A stretch of DNA of 17,834 nucleotides, taken from contig CAZEUR010000022.1 of the NCBI GenBank assembly GCA_964515175.1, forward strand, positions 1-17,834, read 5' to 3'. Positions 12,957-17,834 of this stretch are shown in pieces (within the stretch, counting starts at the first letter, position 1; the number at the start of each line of letters is the position of its first letter). The translations under genes were made by a program, and so were the position numbers. The notes under the pieces were generated by a model. That model saw only the letters and a program-made list of their open reading frames with translations. It made no database searches and was not told the origin of the DNA. The DNA is from CAIWGV01 sp964515175 (GTDB lineage: Bacteria; Pseudomonadota; Alphaproteobacteria; UBA7879; UBA5542).

Positions 12957-14579
12957 ATGGCTCGTTTTATTTTCGTCACTGGCGGTGTCCTGTCCTCTTT
13001 AGGAAAAGGAATTGCAGCCTCGTCCATTGGGGCTCTTCTGCAGGCCCAAGGTTATAAAGTTCGACTTCGAAAGATGGATCCCTACATAAATGTAGATCCA
13101 GGAACTATGAGTCCCTACCAGCACGGGGAAGTGTTTGTGACGGATGATGGCGCGGAAACAGATCTTGATCTGGGGCACTATGAGCGGTTTACAGGGGTTG
13201 CTGCAAAAAAAACCGATAACACGACTACAGGGCAAATTTACTTAGATGTGATTCAGAGGGAGAGACGTGGCGATTACTTAGGGGCTACAGTCCAAGTTAT
13301 TCCCCATATTACGGACCGCATCAAAGAATATATTTTGAATGAGATTGAAGGCCTTGATTTCCTCATCTGTGAGGTGGGGGGTACTGTAGGGGATATCGAA
13401 AGCCTTCCTTATATTGAGGCCATCCGCCAGCTTGGAAATGAGGTCGGAAGGCACAATGTCCTTTATATCCATTTAACTTTGATTCCCTATATTCCGACTG
13501 CAGGCGAGCTTAAGACAAAACCAACGCAACACTCTGTGAAAGAGCTCCTGAGTTTTGGAATCCAACCAGATATTCTCCTTTGTCGCAGTGAGAGGCCTTT
13601 AGGTGATGAAGAGCGCATGAAGCTTGCTCTTTTTTGTAACTTGCCAAAGAAAAGAGTGCTTTCCGCCTTGGATGTGGAAACCATCTACCAGGTGCCCATC
13701 AGTCTGCAGGCTCAAGGACTTGATCGAGAAATTTGTCTATATTTTAACCTCAAAGCAAAATCTTCTGCCAAGGCTATGGCAAAATGGCGAGATTTTGTGC
13801 ATCGCCTCACGCACCCCAAGCATCATGTGACCATTGCCATTGTGGGGAAATATACCTCCACTAAGGATGCCTATAAATCCATCAGTGAAGCCCTCGTTCA
13901 TGCGGGAGTCGCTAATAAGGCTCGCATTAATATGCGGTGGGTGGAATCAGATACTTTAAACCCTCAAAATATGAAGGAAATCTTTCAAGGAGTTCAAGGG
14001 ATTCTGGTGCCGGGAGGGTTCGGCTCTCGCGGGGTTGACGGCAAGCTCTTGGCCATTCGCTATGCGCGCGAGCATAAGATTCCGTATTTGGGAATTTGTT
14101 TTGGTATGCAGCTGGCGGTTATTGAAATTGCGCGTCATTTGGCAAATCTTCCAAAGGCTAACTCCACAGAGTTAGGGCGCACAACAACACCCATAGTTGG
14201 TCTTATGAGTGAATGGGTTAAAGAGGGGACTGTTGAAAGAAGAACCCTTGAGACAAATAAGGGAGGCACCATGCGCGTTGGGCTTTATCCTTGTGATCTG
14301 CAGCGTGGAAGTTCCGCTTTTAAAGCCTATGGAAAGCTGGCAATTGAAGAGCGTCATCGCCATCGATATGAAGTAAATCTTAACTACAGAGAAGATCTTG
14401 AGAAGGCAGGTATTGTTTTTTCAGGGCTCTCTCCAGACGGGCTTTTGCCAGAAATCATTGAACTTAAGGGGCACCCTTGGTTTGTGGGTGTGCAATTTCA
14501 TCCAGAATTAAAGTCGAAACCCTTTGATCCTCACCCCCTTTTTGTGGCATTTATAAAGGCAGTATTAAAAAACGCATAA
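12957..14579 (+). CDS. pyrG: CTP synthase
   Basis: A 540-residue enzyme that aminates UTP to CTP using ATP and glutamine. The N-terminal amidoligase domain (1-about 270) has FVTGGVLSSLGKG (6-18) with the P-loop lysine, RKMDPYINVDPGTM (38-51), and GGTVGDIES (141-149). The C-terminal class I glutamine amidotransferase domain (about 293-538) has the triad Cys381 in LGICFGMQ and His515/Glu517 in FHPE. Length and motifs are complete. The ATG has no clear Shine-Dalgarno sequence (AGGG is only one base before it), but the MARFIFVTGG start is the family standard. kdsA follows after nine bases. Confidence 0.97.
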   Translation: MARFIFVTGGVLSSLGKGIAASSIGALLQAQGYKVRLRKMDPYINVDPGTMSPYQHGEVFVTDDGAETDLDLGHYERFTGVAAKKTDNTTTGQIYLDVIQRERRGDYLGATVQVIPHITDRIKEYILNEIEGLDFLICEVGGTVGDIESLPYIEAIRQLGNEVGRHNVLYIHLTLIPYIPTAGELKTKPTQHSVKELLSFGIQPDILLCRSERPLGDEERMKLALFCNLPKKRVLSALDVETIYQVPISLQAQGLDREICLYFNLKAKSSAKAMAKWRDFVHRLTHPKHHVTIAIVGKYTSTKDAYKSISEALVHAGVANKARINMRWVESDTLNPQNMKEIFQGVQGILVPGGFGSRGVDGKLLAIRYAREHKIPYLGICFGMQLAVIEIARHLANLPKANSTELGRTTTPIVGLMSEWVKEGTVERRTLETNKGGTMRVGLYPCDLQRGSSAFKAYGKLAIEERHRHRYEVNLNYREDLEKAGIVFSGLSPDGLLPEIIELKGHPWFVGVQFHPELKSKPFDPHPLFVAFIKAVLKNA

Positions 14580-14588
14580 AGGAGTGAA

Positions 14589-15431
14589 ATGACGGCCATA
14601 AAACATATTAATTTTGGATCTTTCAAGATGGGAAATGATCTGCCCTTTGTGCTCCTTGCGGGGCCTTGCCAAATGGAGAGTCGGGCTCACGCGCTTGAAA
14701 TGGCCCATCAATTGAAAGAGATCTGTGCACAAGAAAAAATTCCTTTTGTCTATAAGACTTCTTTTGATAAAGCAAACCGTACCAGTGTTTCAGGGCAGCG
14801 GGGAATTGGTCTTGACCAATCTTTGGCGGTGTTTGAAGAAATTCGATCCACCTACGGATGCCCCGTGCTGACAGATGTGCATACGGAAGAACAATGCGCT
14901 CTTGTGGCGCCGAGTGTAGATGTGCTTCAGATTCCCGCATTTCTTTGCCGTCAAACAGATTTGCTTTTGGCTGCCGGCAAGACGGGGAAAGCTATCAATA
15001 TCAAGAAGGGTCAGTTTTTGGCCCCTTGGGATGCGCACAATATTGCGAAGAAGGTGGCTAGTACCGGTAATGATAAGATCATGCTATGTGAGAGGGGCGT
15101 GACTTTTGGGTATAATCGCTTGGTAGTGGATATGCGCTCCTTTCCCATCATGGCTCAAACGGGATATCCTGTGGTTTTTGACGCGACACACTCTGTCATG
15201 GAACCGGGTGGTCAAGGCGATAAAAGTGGCGGACAACGGGAATTTGCGCCTATTTTAGCGCGCGCTGCGGTGGCCATTGGGGTAGCCTCTGTTTTCATAG
15301 AAACCCACGAGTGCCCTGATAAAGCGCCCAGCGATGGACCCAATATGATTTATTTGAAAGATATGCCCCGCGTTTTGGCGGAGCTTGCAGAACTGGATCG
15401 ATTTGCAAAGAAAAACCCCGTAACATTATAA
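14589..15431 (+). CDS. kdsA: 3-deoxy-8-phosphooctulonate synthase (Kdo-8-P synthase)
   Basis: A 280-residue TIM-barrel aldolase that condenses phosphoenolpyruvate with arabinose 5-phosphate to make Kdo-8-phosphate, the precursor of the inner-core sugar of lipopolysaccharide. Visible motifs are LLAGPCQMES (22-31), YKTSFDKANRTS (about 56-67), LTDVHTE, IPAFLCRQTDLL, INIKKGQFLAPWD and SDGPNMI near the C-terminus. Cys27 in GPC marks the metal-dependent class; the metal-independent enzyme of E. coli has Asn there. The start follows AAGGAGTGA, the best ribosome-binding site in the run, and eno begins 15 bases after the stop. Its presence says the organism still makes Kdo and hence some lipopolysaccharide. 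Confidence 0.96.
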   Translation: MTAIKHINFGSFKMGNDLPFVLLAGPCQMESRAHALEMAHQLKEICAQEKIPFVYKTSFDKANRTSVSGQRGIGLDQSLAVFEEIRSTYGCPVLTDVHTEEQCALVAPSVDVLQIPAFLCRQTDLLLAAGKTGKAINIKKGQFLAPWDAHNIAKKVASTGNDKIMLCERGVTFGYNRLVVDMRSFPIMAQTGYPVVFDATHSVMEPGGQGDKSGGQREFAPILARAAVAIGVASVFIETHECPDKAPSDGPNMIYLKDMPRVLAELAELDRFAKKNPVTL

Positions 15432-15446
15432 GATAAGGAAAACAGC

Positions 15447-16757
15447 ATGAGCTCTATTATTGATATTAAAGGACGTAGCATTTTTGATAGCCGAGGATTT
15501 CCTACCGTTGAGGTAGATGTGCTTCTTGAAAGTGGGGCTTGGGGACGGGCTGCAGTGCCATCTGGAGCTTCCACAGGGAAGCATGAAGCTGTTGAACTTC
15601 GGGATGGGGTGCAAGCCTTTGGAGGCAAGGGCGTTTCTAAGGCCGTGGATCATGTGAATGGAGAGATTTTTGACGCTCTCCGAGGATTTGAAGCCCAAGA
15701 GCAAATGCTAATAGATGATGTTCTCTGTAAATTGGATGGAACGCCGTCCAAGAAGCGTTTGGGGGCTAATGCTCTCCTGGGCGTCAGTTTAGCTGTAGCG
15801 CGAGCCTCTGCGGCCGAATTAGGTCTGCCCCTCTATCGATATTTGGGAGGGCCTTCTGCTCATATTCTGCCTGTACCCATGATGAATGTTTTGAATGGCG
15901 GCATGCATGCGGATAACGATCTTGATATCCAAGAGTTTATGATTATCCCTGTGGCAGCTAAAACGTTTAGAGAAGCCATGCAAATGGGAGCCGAGGTGTT
16001 CTATTCTTTGAAAACTTTGTTGAAGAAACAAGGCCTTAACACGAATGTGGGAGATGAAGGAGGATTTGCGCCTAACCTGACATCTACAACCCAAGCTCTT
16101 GATCTTTTGTTGGAAGCCATTGACAAAGCAGGCTACAAAGCCGGCAGTCAGGTGGGTCTTGCTCTCGATGTGGCAGCGACAGAACTCTATGACAAAGGGT
16201 TGTATAATTTTGCGGGAGCCAAGAAAAAATATTCAGCGGCAGAGCTTGCGGCATTCTATGGAGATCTAGTCAAAAAATACCCCATTCTTTCCATCGAGGA
16301 TGGCATGGCAGAAGATGATTGGGAAGGATGGAAACAGTTGACCCAAGATCTTGGAGAATTTGTGCAGCTTGTGGGAGATGATATATTTGTGACGAATCTG
16401 GAACGATTCCAAAAAGGGATTGAATGGGGCGCCGCTAATGCCATTCTTATTAAGCCGAATCAAATTGGAACTTTAACGGAAACCATCTTGATGGTGCAAG
16501 CCGCGCAACGGCAGTCTTTTGCAACTATTATTTCTCACCGATCTGGGGAAACGGAAGATACGACTATTGCAGACATTGCTGTTGGGCTTGGGGCAGGGCA
16601 GATCAAAACAGGATCTTTGGCCCGGTCAGACAGACTCGCAAAGTACAACCAGCTCTTGCGCATTGAAGAAGAATTAGGGGCATCCGCTCACTATTTGGGA
16701 CGAGAGGCTTTTCCTCGATTTGAGAAAAAAAGATTTTCTTCAGTGGTTCCTGTATAA
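15447..16757 (+). CDS. eno: Enolase
   Basis: A 436-residue glycolytic enzyme that interconverts 2-phosphoglycerate and phosphoenolpyruvate, and a frequent partner of RNase E in degradosomes. The magnesium ligands are Asp241 in LALDVAAT, Glu284 in SIEDGMAE and Asp311 in VGDDIF. The catalytic pair is Glu204 in GDEGGFAPN and Lys336 in LIKPNQIGT; the mobile loops SGASTG (39-44) and HRSGETED (364-371) are intact. AAGGAAA precedes the ATG. ftsB starts nine bases after the stop. Its product phosphoenolpyruvate is a substrate of the neighbouring KdsA, though the clustering is general in alphaproteobacteria. Confidence 0.97.
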   Translation: MSSIIDIKGRSIFDSRGFPTVEVDVLLESGAWGRAAVPSGASTGKHEAVELRDGVQAFGGKGVSKAVDHVNGEIFDALRGFEAQEQMLIDDVLCKLDGTPSKKRLGANALLGVSLAVARASAAELGLPLYRYLGGPSAHILPVPMMNVLNGGMHADNDLDIQEFMIIPVAAKTFREAMQMGAEVFYSLKTLLKKQGLNTNVGDEGGFAPNLTSTTQALDLLLEAIDKAGYKAGSQVGLALDVAATELYDKGLYNFAGAKKKYSAAELAAFYGDLVKKYPILSIEDGMAEDDWEGWKQLTQDLGEFVQLVGDDIFVTNLERFQKGIEWGAANAILIKPNQIGTLTETILMVQAAQRQSFATIISHRSGETEDTTIADIAVGLGAGQIKTGSLARSDRLAKYNQLLRIEEELGASAHYLGREAFPRFEKKRFSSVVPV

Positions 16758-16766
16758 TAGGGTTTT

Positions 16767-17084
16767 ATGAATCGTAAGTTCCGATATTATTTCTCAAAGT
16801 TTCTTTTGCCTGGGATTTCTCTGACCCTGCTTCTTTATTTTATTTTTCATTTGCTCAGTGGGGATCACGGGTGGTTTTCTTGGAAGTCTTTAGAAAAAGA
16901 ATTGGAGGAGGATCAAAAAACCCTTAGATTGTTAGAAGAAGCCCAGAGTCAAATGGAAAATAGAGTAAAACTTCTAAGGCCCGAGAATTTGGATGTGGAT
17001 CTTTTGGAAGAGCGGGTGCGGGCTATGTTGAATAATGGGCAGGATGCGGAAATTGTTATTATTGATGAAAAAATTGGCAAATAG
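16767..17084 (+). CDS. ftsB: FtsB/DivIC-family septum formation initiator
   Basis: A 105-residue bitopic membrane protein of the divisome, expected to join FtsL and FtsQ in activating septal wall synthesis. It has a short basic cytoplasmic start (MNRKFRYYFSKF), one transmembrane helix (about 12-31), then a periplasmic coiled coil (about 38-70, SLEKELEEDQKTLRLLEEAQ) and the family-typical segment NLDVDLLEERVRAMLN (74-89). The position directly after eno is conserved in alphaproteobacteria, where pdhA often comes next; here the element at 17085 begins immediately after the TAG stop. Confidence 0.9.
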   Translation: MNRKFRYYFSKFLLPGISLTLLLYFIFHLLSGDHGWFSWKSLEKELEEDQKTLRLLEEAQSQMENRVKLLRPENLDVDLLEERVRAMLNNGQDAEIVIIDEKIGK

Positions 17085-17212
17085 TACCCTTTCCAGAAAA
17101 TACCTATTACTTCGCAAAACTGCGGGATTTCGGCTGCCTTATGTACGTCCATGTGCGCGTTGCCAGCCTCAACCCTTGTTTCGCTCGTACTAGAAGTTTT
17201 CTGGAAATGGTA
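17085..17212. mobile_element. MITE-like palindromic element with 16-bp terminal inverted repeats
   Basis: TACCCTTTCCAGAAAA (17085-17100) and TTTTCTGGAAATGGTA (17197-17212) are inverted repeats matching at 15 of 16 positions and bounding 128 bp. Both ends terminate in TA, consistent with a TA target duplication of the kind made by IS630/Tc1-mariner transposases. The interior has no coding sequence but continues to pair imperfectly: GGCTG near 17132 with CAGCC near 17164, and GCAAAAC..GGG with CCC..GTTTCGC. The whole unit could therefore fold into one long hairpin. It sits exactly between the ftsB stop and the ribosome-binding site of the next gene. The family is not identified, and no second full copy is in the window. 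Confidence 0.6.
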
Positions 17213-17229
17213 TAAAAAGGATAAGTGAT

Positions 17230-17775
17230 ATGAAAAAATGGTTAGGGCTTTTATTGATTTTGGGAGTTTTCTTGGTAAGTGCGAATAAGCAGAAGCATGT
17301 CCATGAGAATGAGAACTCTCAAGTGATCCAAGAATATTTTGGGAACAAGCCCAAGATGGGGCAGGGGACAGTTTATAAATTTATCGTGCCGGCTTATGAT
17401 ATTAGTCTCTGGTGCCAAGCCCCAAAATGGAGCTTTGATACCCTCTTTGCCCTTGAGGTAAAGGTTCGGTGGGATGCCTCTAAGCAAGAAATGGTGGATA
17501 GCACCATTGAGGTTATGGGCCGAGATCAAGCAATTTCACATGAGCGGCTTGAGCAGTATCGGGGTATGCTGAATTCTTTTTATCCGCCCTTGCAAGATAA
17601 GGACCGGATCACCGTTGTGTATGTGCCCAATCAGAAGATTCTATTTTATCACAACAATACGATGCTAAAAGAATTTACGGATATGGAATTTGCAAAAGCG
17701 TTCTGTAACATCTGGCTATCGCCCAGCACAAAATACTCGAGCGCTCGGGAAGATATGTTGGGACTAAACACCTAG
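17230..17775 (+). CDS. Exported chalcone isomerase-like protein
   Basis: A 181-residue protein with a signal peptide (MKKWLGLLLILGVFLVSA, cleavage near residue 18-19). The mature part matches the bacterial chalcone-isomerase-like fold: PAYDISLWC (54-62) corresponds to the VYDAxL strand, FALEVKVRW (73-81) to the next, STIEVMGRD (91-99) to the helix. YPPLQDKDRITVVYVPNQ (118-135) is the conserved FPxxxxGDxxxxxYxP region with Gly replaced by Lys, and FAKAFCNIWLSPST (154-167) with REDMLGL is the diagnostic C-terminus. Bacterial members are periplasmic and of unknown function; flavonoid chemistry should not be assumed. AAGGAT about seven bases before the ATG lies just beyond the inverted-repeat element, so the coding start was left intact by the insertion. 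Confidence 0.8.
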   Translation: MKKWLGLLLILGVFLVSANKQKHVHENENSQVIQEYFGNKPKMGQGTVYKFIVPAYDISLWCQAPKWSFDTLFALEVKVRWDASKQEMVDSTIEVMGRDQAISHERLEQYRGMLNSFYPPLQDKDRITVVYVPNQKILFYHNNTMLKEFTDMEFAKAFCNIWLSPSTKYSSAREDMLGLNT

Positions 17776-17834
17776 GTTCTGTTTTTTCTTCTTTTTCCAC
17801 CTTTTTTGTTTGGTTTAGTTAAGTGTTCCTGAAC

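Noticed and set aside
17208..17216. Extended -10 like TGGTATAAA at the right end of the MITE-like element
   Set aside because: Transcription would start near 17223, after the ribosome-binding site of the next gene, and no -35 box is seen, so it probably does not drive that gene.
1..17834. CRISPR arrays, tRNA or rRNA genes, transposase genes
   Set aside because: No regularly spaced repeats, cloverleaf-like segments, rRNA sequence or transposase motifs were seen in the window.

Overview
The window looks like a chromosomal segment of a host-associated alphaproteobacterium with moderate to low G+C. The conserved run secG-pyrG-kdsA-eno-ftsB and an rne gene next to a cell-wall amidase and penicillin-binding protein 1A are typical alphaproteobacterial gene orders. 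RNase E ends in the GWW motif known from alphaproteobacteria, and kdsA implies Kdo-containing lipopolysaccharide. The base composition and the secreted coiled-coil proteins of unknown function slipped between core genes fit a Holosporales/Paracaedibacter-type amoeba symbiont. That placement is an inference; no 16S or marker comparison could be made.

Layout. (1) 1-366, minus strand: the N-terminal 122 codons of thyX, cut by the window edge. (2) 543-3273, plus: a two-gene cassette of a small outer-membrane beta-barrel protein and a 680-residue exported coiled-coil protein. (3) 3301-6765, minus: an amidase (AMIN plus Amidase_3) and PBP1A, convergent with the cassette. (4) 7041-9098, plus: RNase E, preceded by a structured leader. 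(5) 9190-10881, plus: an exported, mostly helical protein whose C-terminus resembles a HicA/YcfA-type RNA-binding domain; a TTG start, a Shine-Dalgarno sequence and a promoter fit together here. (6) 10937-11919: a PIMT-like methyltransferase and a single-domain rhodanese, overlapping by one base. (7) 12036-12428, minus: a small protein with one leucine-rich-repeat-like unit. (8) 12596-17084: the core run secG, pyrG, kdsA, eno, ftsB. (9) 17085-17212: a 128-bp element with 16-bp terminal inverted repeats ending in TA, which looks like a MITE. (10) 17230-17775: an exported chalcone-isomerase-like protein.

How the genes work together. Much of the core content serves the envelope and growth: peptidoglycan synthesis and remodelling (PBP1A, amidase), division (FtsB), protein export (SecG), Kdo synthesis (KdsA), nucleotide supply (PyrG, ThyX), glycolysis (Eno) and RNA turnover (RNase E). 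The accessory genes sit at places where the usual alphaproteobacterial neighbours (prfB after mrcA, tolC after the PIMT-like gene, pdhA after ftsB) would be expected.

Most worth a second look: the exported HicA-like protein, the MITE-like element and a possible solitary end of the same element at 11938-11953, and the exported coiled-coil protein with a tail rich in Ser/Thr-Pro.
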